DNA of 64,000 nucleotides, from assembly GCF_000013345.1 (NCBI RefSeq), contig NC_007777.1, positions 1,798,001-1,862,000 on the forward strand, given 5' to 3'. The stretch's first letter is position 1. Each line of letters starts with the position of its first letter. Source of the stretch: Frankia casuarinae. GTDB taxonomy: Bacteria > Actinomycetota > Actinomycetes > Frankiales > Frankiaceae. Made by a program: the position numbers and the translations under genes. This document shows positions 54,815 to 62,506 of the stretch, piece by piece. The notes under the pieces are model-generated. The model saw nothing but the letters and a program-made list of their open reading frames with translations. It was not told the origin of the DNA and did no database searches.

Positions 54815-55285
54815 TCAGTCCAGCAGGCCGCTCTGCCGGGCGGCGTGCACGGCTGCCGTACGGTTACGGACCCCCATCTTGCGCATGATGCTGCGCATGT
54901 AGGTCTTCACGGTCTCGGCGCGGATCGTGAGGTGCTCCGCCGCCTCGACGTTGGAGCAGCCGGTGGCCACGAGGGTCAGCACCTCCATCTCCCGCAGGGT
55001 GAGGCGGAAGGGCGGCGGCTTCGGCGGGCCGGGCGTGACGACCGGTTCGTTGCGCAGCAGGGAGTAGATGTGCAGGATCTGCCGCCGGAGATGGGGGGCC
55101 GTCATCTGGGCGCTCAGCTCCAGTAGCTCGATCTGGGCCAAACGGACCCGCTCCCGCTGCGTGCGAGAGTCGGGCGGCTGTCCATCGGCGACGAATGGTC
55201 CCGGTGCGTGGTCAAAGCCGGCGGGGGTCATCGTCCGGTGCAGGCGCACCTGCATCGGGATCGAATCCGATGCCACTGGGCCCAT
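54815..55285 (-). CDS. LuxR-family HTH regulator without sensor domain
   Basis: A 156-residue protein; AGGAG lies 6 nt before ATG 55285. Residues 90-156 are a LuxR/NarL HTH: LTLREMEVLTLVATGCSNVE, AETVKTYMRSIMRKMGVRNR and TAAVHAARQSGLLD. It is very close to the HTH of the GAF-LuxR protein at 46177-47244, and the preceding helix (VRLAQIELLELSAQMTAPHL) also matches that protein (LRLAYRELQEVTEHVADPFL). So the two are paralogues, this one without GAF. It may compete for the same DNA sites. Confidence 0.85.
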   Translation of the reverse strand: MGPVASDSIPMQVRLHRTMTPAGFDHAPGPFVADGQPPDSRTQRERVRLAQIELLELSAQMTAPHLRRQILHIYSLLRNEPVVTPGPPKPPPFRLTLREMEVLTLVATGCSNVEAAEHLTIRAETVKTYMRSIMRKMGVRNRTAAVHAARQSGLLD

Positions 55286-56038
55286 TATGCTCCTCTCCCT
55301 ATCCACGTCGATAACCCGGCTACCTCCGGCTGGGCGCCCCCGGCCAATCAGGCGCGTACCGGTGTATTCATGAAGGGGTGGTCGGTCCCGGGATCAGCCG
55401 TACACCACCTTTGTGCGATGCCTTCCATGATCCGATCGCGGGTGAAGTGGACACACCGCCACGTCGGCTCCGCTCCAGGCTGGCCGTCCGTCTTCGTCGG
55501 ATGGCCGCTGCCGGCTACATCGAAAAGGTTATCTCCTTGCCCCGGCCGGTCGTCAATGGTGTCGCTCCCATGGGTGAGAACATACTGCTCCCCCCAGTCG
55601 GAAGGTTCGAGGGTAGTCTTGAATGCTACCCCGAAAGGGGCTCCTTCGGGTGCGTCATGTCACGTCGCCGCACCAAGGTCCCCCTCGGTTTGAGGGGGTG
55701 CGAAGGAGATTCCTGGAGGTCGGCGGAAACCCGCACGTCAGCGGGTTGATGGTGGGCAGCGGAAACGGCCTCGGGAGTTATCCGATGAGCCGGCTGGGTT
55801 AATAGATGGGACGGCGGCGGATGATGTGCGCGGATGCACGGGAATCTGCGCGGGTGGACGGTAGGAATAGGCCAGGCTGGCCATGGCGGCCGCGGTCACA
55901 CCCGGTCGGAGCCACCCGGTCGGAACCACCCGGTCGGAGTTACCCGATCGGAGCCACATCCGGCTGGAGCCACCCGGTCGGAGCTACCCGACCCGACCCG
56001 AGCCCGCCGGCCCGCGTCGGCCCGCCGCCCCCTCGATC
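55286..56038. other. long intergenic region with three hairpins and a repeat tract
   Basis: About 750 bp with no convincing gene. A minus-strand frame without a start codon (about 55310-55620, TWRCVHFTRDRIMEGIAQRW) is open for about 95 codons with atypical codon use and may be a gene scrap. Between 55629 and 55747 three hairpins follow one another: CCCC-GAAA-GGGG (55629-55640), CCCCCTC/GAGGGGG (55680-55698) and AACCCGC/GCGGGTT (55728-55747). Their role is not known. Confidence 0.45.
55903..55992 (+). repeat. 15-bp tandem repeat, six diverged units
   Basis: CGGTCGGAGCCACCC and variants repeat six times up to 47 bp before the truncated alcohol dehydrogenase gene. Confidence 0.9.
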
Positions 56039-56371
56039 ATGCGCGCAGCCGTGTACCGAGATCGCGAGGACGTCAAGGTCGAGGAGGTCCCCGAACCGGG
56101 GTGCCGGCCGGGGCACGTCAAACTTCGCGTCGCCCACAACGGGATCTGTGGCAGCGACCTGCACGAGCACTACGCCGGCCCCATCCTCTTCCACGCCGAG
56201 CCGCATCCGCTGACCGGCCTGTCGATCCCCCTCGTCCTGGGACACGAGCTAGGCGGCACCGTGGTCGACGTGGGCGATGGTGTCGGCTCGGTCGCCGTGG
56301 GCGACCGGGCGGCGCGCGGTGACGCTACCAGGCAGTCGGTGGTGATCGACGATGGTCTCGTGATGCGCTGA
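56039..56371 (+). pseudogene. truncated zinc alcohol dehydrogenase (butanediol-dehydrogenase-like)
   Basis: From ATG 56039: MRAAVYRDREDVKVEEVPEP, HNGICGSDLHEHYAGPILFH (zinc Cys and Asp), GLSIPLVLGHELGGTVVDVG (zinc His-Glu) and VAVGDRA. This is the N-terminal catalytic part of medium-chain dehydrogenases of the (R,R)-butanediol type. After about 85 residues the match stops and an unrelated tail of about 20 residues ends at a stop. Full members have about 350 residues, so the Rossmann domain is lost and the product cannot be a working enzyme. Confidence 0.75.
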
Positions 56372-56399
56372 AACGCGGGTTTCCGCTCGAGCCGGCGGG

Positions 56400-56939
56400 T
56401 CAGGAGTGGATGACGGCCCGGCCGGTCATCGACTCGGGCAGGATCCGTACCCAGTGCGGATGCTCGATGCGGTCCGCCCAGGGCTTGAGTCCCGTCTGCT
56501 CAAGCCTGGCCAGCGTGCCCGGGTCGGTGACGGACACGGCCTTCCCATTGATCAGGACGCTCCAGCCGCTGCGGGACGCCGGATCGCGCCCGTCGACCTC
56601 GAAACCAACCGCGTCCTCCTCGATCGCGGCGGTCAGCTTCGAGCCCACGGCCGTCCGGAAGGCCACCGCCTCCCCGTCCATCACGTAGTTCACCGGCAGC
56701 ACGAGGACCTCCCCATCCGCCCGGAACGCCACCCGGCCGAGCTGCTCGTTCCCGAGCAGCCACAGGCAGGTTGCGGGGGACAGCACCCCGCCACCGGCAT
56801 GGTCGAAGGCGAACGCCACCCTGATGCTGGTCCCGCTGGTCTGGGTCGGTGTCTGCGTCGTGGGCATGGCCAGCTCGGTCCGATCGGTCGGTGAAGCCAC
56901 GGTGACGAGCGCCGGCGCGCCCGCGTTCGGCGGGGTCAT
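56400..56939 (-). CDS. pyridoxamine-5'-phosphate-oxidase-family (flavin-binding) protein
   Basis: A 179-residue protein; GAGGGGG lies 8 nt before ATG 56939. The first 50 residues are a Thr/Pro/Ala-rich extension. The rest is a split-barrel fold of the PNPOx-like group: CLWLLGNEQLGRVAFRADGE, VLVLPVNYVMDGEAVAFRTA, GSKLTAAIEEDAVGFEVDGR and GWSVLINGKAVSV. Such proteins bind FMN, F420 or haem; the cofactor cannot be told here. In actinomycetes many are F420- or FMN-dependent reductases or nitroreductase-like stress proteins. Confidence 0.82.
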   Translation of the reverse strand: MTPPNAGAPALVTVASPTDRTELAMPTTQTPTQTSGTSIRVAFAFDHAGGGVLSPATCLWLLGNEQLGRVAFRADGEVLVLPVNYVMDGEAVAFRTAVGSKLTAAIEEDAVGFEVDGRDPASRSGWSVLINGKAVSVTDPGTLARLEQTGLKPWADRIEHPHWVRILPESMTGRAVIHS

Positions 56940-57138
56940 CGCGTCATCCCCCTCGTTCTGGGTAGTCGACGTACCTCCACTTCTGGACGGTAGTCGGACG
57001 GGGCGACCGCGGGCAGGGCCGGTCGTCGCGCCGGCGCGGGTCGTCCGACCGGGGGATGGCCTGCCGGTGGTCCGCACCGGTCCGCGGGGAAGGCGTTCGC
57101 CGGCCGGCCGGGACGGTGGTTACGCGGCCGGGCGGTGG

Positions 57139-57939
57139 TCACGCGGCCGGCTCGATGTCCGGTATCCGCGCGGCGCGGAACGTCACCTCACGCCGCAGCC
57201 GGAACCCGAGCGACTCGTAGAGCCGGATCGCGTTCGTGTTGGTCGCCGCGGCGTGCAGGAACGGTGTCTCCCCGCGGGCCCGGATGCCCGCGGCGACCGC
57301 GCGGACGAGCCGGGTCGCGAGGCCCTGGCCCCGGTGGTCCGCGTCCGTGCAGACGGCGCTGATCTCGGTCCAGCCGGGCGGGTGCAGCCGTTCCCCGGCC
57401 ATCGCCACCAGCGTGCCGTCCCGCCGGATGCCGAGGTACGTGCCGAGCTCGATCGCGCGAGGCAGGAACGGCCCGGGTTTGGTGCGTTCGGCCAGCGCGA
57501 GCATCTCCGGCACGTCCGCGGTCCCCAGCCGCACGGCCTCCTCGTCCGGGAGCGCGTCGACCCCCTCGTCTACGAGCTGCGCGCCGTCGAAGATCGCATC
57601 CCCCCAGCCGGGCGGCGGGGAAGCGTCGATGCCGGTGAACGGCGCGATCGCGCCCGGGCCGAGCAGCGCCGCGACGTTGCGCCAGGTGCTCTCGTCGGGC
57701 ACGTCCGGCAGGGCGACGAACGGTGACACGCCGACCGGGTAGCGCAGCACGTCACCGACCCGCTCGGCGAAATGCGCGTGCGGACCCAGGAGGGAGGAAC
57801 GGACGGGGTTGTTCAGCACATGCTGGCCGGTCGCGTGCCGCCCGGGCTCCGGCCGGTCGGGTCCCGGCCGCCCGGGGGCGTGCCGCCCGGGGGCGTGCCG
57901 CCCGGGGGCGTGCTGTCGGGGAACGGCAAGCTCGGTCAC
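57139..57939 (-). CDS. GNAT-family N-acetyltransferase
   Basis: A 266-residue protein whose GTG 57939 overlaps the stop of the upstream oxidoreductase (GTGA). The first 40 residues are a His/Pro/Gly/Arg repeat (GRHAP) from a 15-bp minisatellite. The C-terminal half is the GNAT fold: YLGIRRDGTLVAMAGERLHP, ISAVCTDADHRGQGLATRLV with the acetyl-CoA-binding RGQGLA loop, FLHAAATNTNAIRLYESLGF and RLRREVTF. It resembles the FR47/Eis-like predicted acetyltransferases. The N-terminal half (residues 40-130) is probably a degenerate second GNAT domain. Substrate unknown. Co-translated with the oxidoreductase. Confidence 0.87.
   Translation of the reverse strand: MTELAVPRQHAPGRHAPGRHAPGRPGPDRPEPGRHATGQHVLNNPVRSSLLGPHAHFAERVGDVLRYPVGVSPFVALPDVPDESTWRNVAALLGPGAIAPFTGIDASPPPGWGDAIFDGAQLVDEGVDALPDEEAVRLGTADVPEMLALAERTKPGPFLPRAIELGTYLGIRRDGTLVAMAGERLHPPGWTEISAVCTDADHRGQGLATRLVRAVAAGIRARGETPFLHAAATNTNAIRLYESLGFRLRREVTFRAARIPDIEPAA
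57871..57915 (-). repeat. 15-bp in-frame repeat at the GNAT N-terminus
   Basis: CCCGGGGGCGTGCCG (plus strand) three times, the last unit diverged; read on the minus strand as GRHAP repeats. Confidence 0.9.
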
Positions 57940-58856
57940 GCGGCGACCTTGATCACGATCTTGCCGCGGGCGTGGCCGTTCTCCACCGCGCGCAGCGCCG
58001 CCGGGGCCTGGTCCAGCGGGAAGGTCGCGGTCACGAGCGGGTCCAGCGCGTCGTCCACGACCAGCTGGGCGACCGCGTCGAGCACGCGGCTGTCCCGGGC
58101 CCGCTGGACCGTCGTCCCGCCGTACCGGTCGCTCGCCCCAGACAAGGCCGTGACGAGCTTCGACCGGTCCGCGAGGACCTCGACGACGTCGTCCAGCGTC
58201 TCGCCCCCGACGAGATCGTAGATTCCGTCGACCCCCCGGGACGCGGCGGCCCGCACCCGGTCCGCGACATCGGGGCCCGGCTCGACGTGCGCCACGCCGA
58301 GGGCCTCGACGAAGTCCTTCTTGCCGGCGCTCGCGGTGCCGACGACCGTCAGGCCCGCATGCCGGGCGATCTGCGCGGCGGCCACTCCCACGCCGCCACC
58401 CACACCGATGATCAGCAGGGTGGCGCCGGGCGGCAGGGCCAGCTGGTGCACGCCGTCGTAGGCGGTCGCCGCCGCGACCGGAAGCGTCGCCGCGGCCACG
58501 AAGGACACCGCGGCCGGCTTGCGCGCGCTCTCCCTGGCGGTCAGCACCGTGTACTCGGCGTAGCCACCGCCCGGCGCGCTGCCGAACACCTCGTCGCCGA
58601 CGGCGAATCCGTTGACGTCCGGGCCCACCTGCGTCACCACGCCGGAGGCCTCCACTCCGAGCACGACCGGAAACACGGCCGGCGGGGCGGCCGGCAGCCG
58701 CAGGCCGCCCCGCAGCTTCCAGTCCACGGGGTTGACCCCGGCGGCGCGTACCGCGATCGTGAGCTGACCCGGCCCGGCCACCGGGATCGGGAGGTCAGCG
58801 AACGCCTCCACCTCCGGACCGCCGTGGTCGTTGTAGACGTAAGCCTTCGGCACCAC
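57936..58856 (-). CDS. NADP-dependent oxidoreductase (quinone-oxidoreductase-like MDR)
   Basis: A 306-residue zinc-independent medium-chain reductase. Several GTGs are in frame; 58856 is favoured because GAAGGGA stands about 9 nt before it (58862 and 58853 are alternatives). Landmarks: KAYVYNDHGGPEVEAFADLP, RAAGVNPVDWKLRGGL, LGVEASGVVTQVG, GDEVFGSAPGGGYAEYTVL and the nucleotide-binding ATLLIIGVGGGVGVAAAQIA. No zinc-binding cysteines are present. It should reduce quinones or enones with NADPH. It is the first gene of a pair with the GNAT gene. Confidence 0.88.
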   Translation of the reverse strand: MVPKAYVYNDHGGPEVEAFADLPIPVAGPGQLTIAVRAAGVNPVDWKLRGGLRLPAAPPAVFPVVLGVEASGVVTQVGPDVNGFAVGDEVFGSAPGGGYAEYTVLTARESARKPAAVSFVAAATLPVAAATAYDGVHQLALPPGATLLIIGVGGGVGVAAAQIARHAGLTVVGTASAGKKDFVEALGVAHVEPGPDVADRVRAAASRGVDGIYDLVGGETLDDVVEVLADRSKLVTALSGASDRYGGTTVQRARDSRVLDAVAQLVVDDALDPLVTATFPLDQAPAALRAVENGHARGKIVIKVAA

Positions 58857-59351
58857 AACCACCGTTCCCTTCGCCGTTTCCCTGGCCGTCCCGCCGCGGC
58901 TGTCCCACCGCGTCGAGACCTCCGCGATGTCCGCGATGTCCGCGGCAGGCGTCAACGCCGACCGCGATCACCTACAACACCGGGGCGGGCCGTCACCTTC
59001 CGGCGGTGGCCGGCACCGGGACGGCGGCGGCCACCGCCGAGGTCAGGCCGATAGTCGAATTCTGGTTCTGTTCGACGTCGAAGAAGGGCCGAAGAAGATC
59101 GAAGAAGGCTGGGGGAGGCCGGGGGAGGCCGGGAAAGGCCGGGGTGACCTGGGAGGCCGAGAAAGGCCTGGACAGGTGCGAACCCGGCCGACTCACGTCC
59201 GGCGCAGCCACTGCTCGGTGAGTAACTCGTAGGACCGCACCTGCTCGGCGGGGGTGACCTGGCGGGGCCGGTTCTGCGCTCACGGCCACGACCCCGCCGG
59301 TGGCTACCGGCACCGAGCCTGCCCTACAGCCGACCCGGTGACTCCCATAAG
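58857..59351. other. intergenic region without a recognised gene
   Basis: About 495 bp. Short purine-rich repeats of GGGGGAGGCC/GGAAAGGCC type occur at 59110-59165, and a small A+T-richer patch (59055-59100) could be a promoter region for the minus-strand oxidoreductase. No gene is supported. Confidence 0.4.
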
Positions 59352-59394
59352 CCTGCTAACTCCCTCCAGGTAGGGCCAGCGGAGTTAGCCGGCG
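59352..59394 (-). terminator. hairpin at the acyl-CoA dehydrogenase stop
   Basis: GCTAACTCC (59355-59363) and GGAGTTAGC (59381-59389) form a 9-bp perfect stem with a 17-nt loop. The minus-strand stop codon of the acyl-CoA dehydrogenase (59385-59387) lies in one arm, the same arrangement as at the carboxylase alpha gene. Confidence 0.65.
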
Positions 59395-60548
59395 AGGAGC
59401 TGGCGGGCCATGACGATGCGCTGGATCTGGTTGGTACCTTCGTAGATCTGGGTGATCTTGGCGTCCCGCATGAGCCGTTCGGCGGGGAAGTCCTGGGTGT
59501 AGCCGTAGCCGCCGAGTAGCTGTACGGCGTCGGTGGTCACCTGCATGGCGGTGTCCGACGCCAGACACTTGGCGGCGGCGCCGAAGAACGTGAGGTCGGC
59601 GTCCCCCCGCTCGGACTTGGCGGCGGCGACATACACCATCTGGCGCGCGGCCTCCAGCGCCATGGCCATGTCGGCAAGCATGAACTGGATCCCCTGGAAG
59701 TCCGCGATGCGCTTGCCGAACTGCTTGCGCTCCTTGACGTAGTTCAGGGCGAGGTCGAGTGCGCCCTGGGCGATGCCGATGGCTTGTGCACCGATGGTCA
59801 CCCGAGTGTGGTCGAGAGTACGCAGCGCCAGCCGGAGGCCGTGACCGAGCTCGCCGATGAGACGATCCTCGGGAATTCGGCAGTCGTCGAAGAGCAGCTC
59901 GCGGGTCGGAGAGCCCTTGATGCCCAGCTTCTTCTCCGGGCTGCCGACGGAGAAGCCCGGGTCGGAGCTCTCCACGATGAAAGCGCTGATGTTGGCGCCG
60001 CGTCGGCCGTCGGGGTCGGTGACGGCGAGCACGGTGTAGTACTCGGAGATCCCCGCGTTGGTGATCCAGGACTTCTGCCCGGAGAGCACCCAGTGGTCGC
60101 CGTCGCGGACGGCGCGGGTCTTCATCGCAGCGGTGTCGGAGCCGGCCTCACGTTCGGAGAGGCCGTAGGAGAAGGCGGCCTCGCCGCGGGCCAGCGGTGG
60201 GAGGTATCGCTGTTTCAGGTCGTCGGTGCCGCCGAGGATGAGCGGGAGGCTGCCGAGCTTGTTCACGGCGGGGATCAGCGAGGAGGACGCGCAGACGCGG
60301 GCGACCTCCTCGATGACGATGCAGGTGGCGAGCGCGTCGGCGCCGACGCCGTCGTATTCGACAGGGACGTGGGGCGCGTGGAAGTCGGAGGCCACCAGCG
60401 CGTCGTAGGCCTCCTGCGGGAACCGGCTGTGGGCGTCGACGTCGGCGGCGTACGGCGCGATCTTGTCGTAGGCCAGGGTGCGCACGGCGTCGCGCAACTC
60501 GAGGTGCTCGTCGCTGAGTCGGTACAGGTCGAAGTCGGTGGCGGTCAT
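59385..60548 (-). CDS. acyl-CoA dehydrogenase
   Basis: A 387-residue FAD enzyme; GAGGAA precedes ATG 60548. Landmarks: LYRLSDEHLELRDAVRTLAY, AAFSYGLSEREAGSDTAAMK (PROSITE-type signature 1), WVLSGQKSWITNAGISEYYT, EKKLGIKGSPTRELLFDDCR and QLLGGYGYTQDFPAERLMRD with AKITQIYEGTNQIQRIVMAR at the C-terminus. The catalytic base is expected at the Glu of YEGTNQI (short-chain/MCAD-type position). It oxidises an acyl-CoA to the enoyl-CoA and passes electrons to ETF. It is the downstream gene of a pair with 3-hydroxybutyryl-CoA dehydrogenase; both probably answer to the divergent TetR regulator. Confidence 0.93.
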   Translation of the reverse strand: MTATDFDLYRLSDEHLELRDAVRTLAYDKIAPYAADVDAHSRFPQEAYDALVASDFHAPHVPVEYDGVGADALATCIVIEEVARVCASSSLIPAVNKLGSLPLILGGTDDLKQRYLPPLARGEAAFSYGLSEREAGSDTAAMKTRAVRDGDHWVLSGQKSWITNAGISEYYTVLAVTDPDGRRGANISAFIVESSDPGFSVGSPEKKLGIKGSPTRELLFDDCRIPEDRLIGELGHGLRLALRTLDHTRVTIGAQAIGIAQGALDLALNYVKERKQFGKRIADFQGIQFMLADMAMALEAARQMVYVAAAKSERGDADLTFFGAAAKCLASDTAMQVTTDAVQLLGGYGYTQDFPAERLMRDAKITQIYEGTNQIQRIVMARQLLAG

Positions 60549-60578
60549 GGGTTCCTCGCTCACTAGGTCGCTTGCCAG

Positions 60579-60644
60579 GGCGCTCAGTAGGTGCAGAAGA
60601 GTTACTAAGGCGCTCAGTAGGTGTAGGGCGCTCAGTAGGTGTAG
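60579..60644 (-). repeat. 18-bp repeat that copies the 3' end of the hydroxybutyryl-CoA dehydrogenase gene
   Basis: GGCGCTCAGTAGGTGTAG occurs at 60627-60644, covering the last codons and stop of the gene, and again directly downstream at 60609-60626; a third copy with one change is at 60579-60596. On the minus strand each copy encodes a Tyr/Cys-Thr-Tyr-stop ending. Confidence 0.9.
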
Positions 60645-61483
60645 AAGCCGCGGCCGGTCTTGCGACCCAGCAGGCCGGCGTCGACCATGCGGGCCAGCAG
60701 CGGCGGCGGCGCATAGAGGGGTTCCTTGAACTCCTCGTACAGCGACTCGGCCACTGCCTTGGTGGTGTCCAGCCCGATCAGGTCAGCCAGCGCCAGCGGT
60801 CCTTGCGGGTGGGCGGCACCACGGACCAGTCCCTGGTCGATGTCCTCGGCCGTGGCGAACCCGGACTCCAGCATCCGGATCGCCGAGAGCACGAACGGGA
60901 TCAGCAGGGCGTTGACCACGAAGCCCGCCCGGTCCTGGCAGTCGATGGCGTGCTTGCCCAGATCGTCCTGCACGAACGCCCGCGCCCGCTCGGTCGTCTC
61001 CGGGTCGGTCAGCAGGCTCGGCACCAGTTCGACCAGGGACAGCACCGGGACCGGGTTGAAGAAGTGGATACCCAGGACATGGGTGGGCCGTTCGGTGGCC
61101 ACGGCGAGCTTCATGATCGGAATGGAGGAGGTGTTGGAGGCCAGCACCGCGTCCGGGTCCTTGACGACCTCGTCGAGTCGCTTGAACAGCGTGGACTTGG
61201 CGGTCTCGTCCTCGACGATCGCCTCCACCACGAGGCCGCGGTCGGCCAGGGCCTCGATGTCCTCGACGACCTGGATGCGTTCGAGTACTTCCGCGGCGCT
61301 GGCCACCTTGCCGCGGCTCTCCGCGCGGGACAGTGATGTCTCCAGGCGCTGCCGTCCCGCGGTCACGGCGGGCGTGGTCATCTCCACGACGACCACGTCC
61401 TTGCCGGCACGGGCGCAGACCTCGGCGATCCCGGCACCCATCAGGCCACAGCCGACGATACCGACCTTGTTGATGGCGTTCAC
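60632..61483 (-). CDS. 3-hydroxybutyryl-CoA dehydrogenase
   Basis: A 283-residue NAD(P)-dependent dehydrogenase; GGAGGAGGAG precedes GTG 61483. The N-terminal Rossmann motif is VGIVGCGLMGAGIAEVCARA, followed by VEAIVEDETAKSTLFKRLDE, VLASNTSSIPIMKLA and VLGIHFFNPVPVLSLVELVP with the catalytic His in HFFNP. The C-terminal domain has GFVVNALLIPFVLSAIRMLE, HPQGPLALADLIGLD and GRKTGRGFYTY. It interconverts acetoacetyl-CoA and 3-hydroxybutyryl-CoA. Its promoter faces the TetR operator at 61502-61543, and the acyl-CoA dehydrogenase gene follows 84 bp downstream. Confidence 0.94.
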   Translation of the reverse strand: MNAINKVGIVGCGLMGAGIAEVCARAGKDVVVVEMTTPAVTAGRQRLETSLSRAESRGKVASAAEVLERIQVVEDIEALADRGLVVEAIVEDETAKSTLFKRLDEVVKDPDAVLASNTSSIPIMKLAVATERPTHVLGIHFFNPVPVLSLVELVPSLLTDPETTERARAFVQDDLGKHAIDCQDRAGFVVNALLIPFVLSAIRMLESGFATAEDIDQGLVRGAAHPQGPLALADLIGLDTTKAVAESLYEEFKEPLYAPPPLLARMVDAGLLGRKTGRGFYTY

Positions 61484-61501
61484 CTGGCTCCTCCTCCACG
61501 G

Positions 61502-61543
61502 TGTTGGTACGCAGTATCATAGTTGTGGAACTACGTACCACCA
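61502..61543. promoter_or_regulatory. palindromic operator between hydroxybutyryl-CoA dehydrogenase and tetR
   Basis: GGTACGCAGT (61506-61515) and ACTACGTACC (61530-61539) match as inverted repeats at 9 of 10 positions around a 14-bp centre, and the pairing extends outwards through 61502-61543 with one mismatch. It lies in the 75-bp gap between the divergent genes, the expected place for TetR autoregulation and control of the operon. Confidence 0.75.
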
Positions 61544-61558
61544 AGTAATTTCGGTGCC

Positions 61559-62242
61559 GTGGAGCAGCAGCCGGCCCGCTTGGCCAAGGACAGGCTCGTC
61601 GCGGCGGCGTTCGAGCTCTTCGAGGAGCGTGGCTTCGAGGGCACGACGGTCGACGACATCGCGCAACGCGCGGGCGTCGGTCGGACGACGTTCTTCCGGA
61701 TCTACCGGTCCAAGGAGGACGTGATCTTTCCCGAGCACGACGTGCTGCTCGGCCACATCGAAGCCCGGCTTGCGACCGCCGCTCCAGAGACCCGCGGGCT
61801 CGCTCTCGCGGAGGCCGCCCGCATAGTGCTGCAGCACTACCTCGCCGAGGGCGAGCTCGCCCGCGCCCGCTACCGCCTGACCAGCACCGTCCCTACACTG
61901 CGCGCCCGCGAGGTGGCCGGCATCCGGCAGTATCAGCGCCTGTTCGCCAGGTTCCTGCGCGACTGGATGGGCAACGCGCCCGACGGCGCCCTGCGTGCCG
62001 AGTTGGTGTCCGCGGCCATCGTCACCGCCCACAACCATGTGCTCCGACGCTGGCTCCGAGGCGAGACCACCTCCCCCGGCGAGGAGTTCAACCGTGCGAT
62101 GGAGGTGGCGCTCGAGCATCTCGAAACACCTGCTGAAGCCGGGACAGCCGTTGTCATATTCCGCACCTCCGCCGGCGTGGACGCCGTGGTCACCCGGCTG
62201 CGTCGGGCACTTGAAGAGGAACAGCGGCGCCCCTTGAGCTAG
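61559..62242 (+). CDS. TetR-family transcriptional regulator
   Basis: A 227-residue regulator. GTG 61559 is chosen because the open frame upstream runs through the operator palindrome. The HTH is at residues 6-55: LAKDRLVAAAFELFEERGFE and DDIAQRAGVGRTTFFRIYRS, followed by KEDVIFPEHDVLL. The C-terminal ligand domain is helical and ends with an Arg-rich helix. Its position and the palindrome suggest that it represses the divergent hydroxybutyryl-CoA/acyl-CoA dehydrogenase operon and itself, with an acyl-CoA as the likely inducer (inference). Confidence 0.9.
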   Translation: MEQQPARLAKDRLVAAAFELFEERGFEGTTVDDIAQRAGVGRTTFFRIYRSKEDVIFPEHDVLLGHIEARLATAAPETRGLALAEAARIVLQHYLAEGELARARYRLTSTVPTLRAREVAGIRQYQRLFARFLRDWMGNAPDGALRAELVSAAIVTAHNHVLRRWLRGETTSPGEEFNRAMEVALEHLETPAEAGTAVVIFRTSAGVDAVVTRLRRALEEEQRRPLS

Positions 62243-62506
62243 CGAGGGTGTCTGAAAGGGATGCCGGCGGACCTACTTCGCGGTACTGGTCACGGAAGGG
62301 GACGCCCCGGACCGCGCCGGGGAACGGTGGCGATCGACCGAAGGGCAGGATGGGCACACGGTCCGGGGCGGACACCGCCCGCCCGGCTGCTCTGCTCGTT
62401 GCCCCGCTCGGTCCGTTACCCTGCTACCCCATCCGAAGCTGGAGATCGTCTTGTCCCACCCCGAGGAAGCGGTGATTCTCATCGTCCCGGCGTCCCGGCG
62501 GCTACC

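Noticed and set aside
55378-55749. 123-codon plus-strand open frame in the 55.3-56.0 kb gap.
   Set aside because: Third positions are not G+C-biased and no domain is seen; the region instead shows hairpins.
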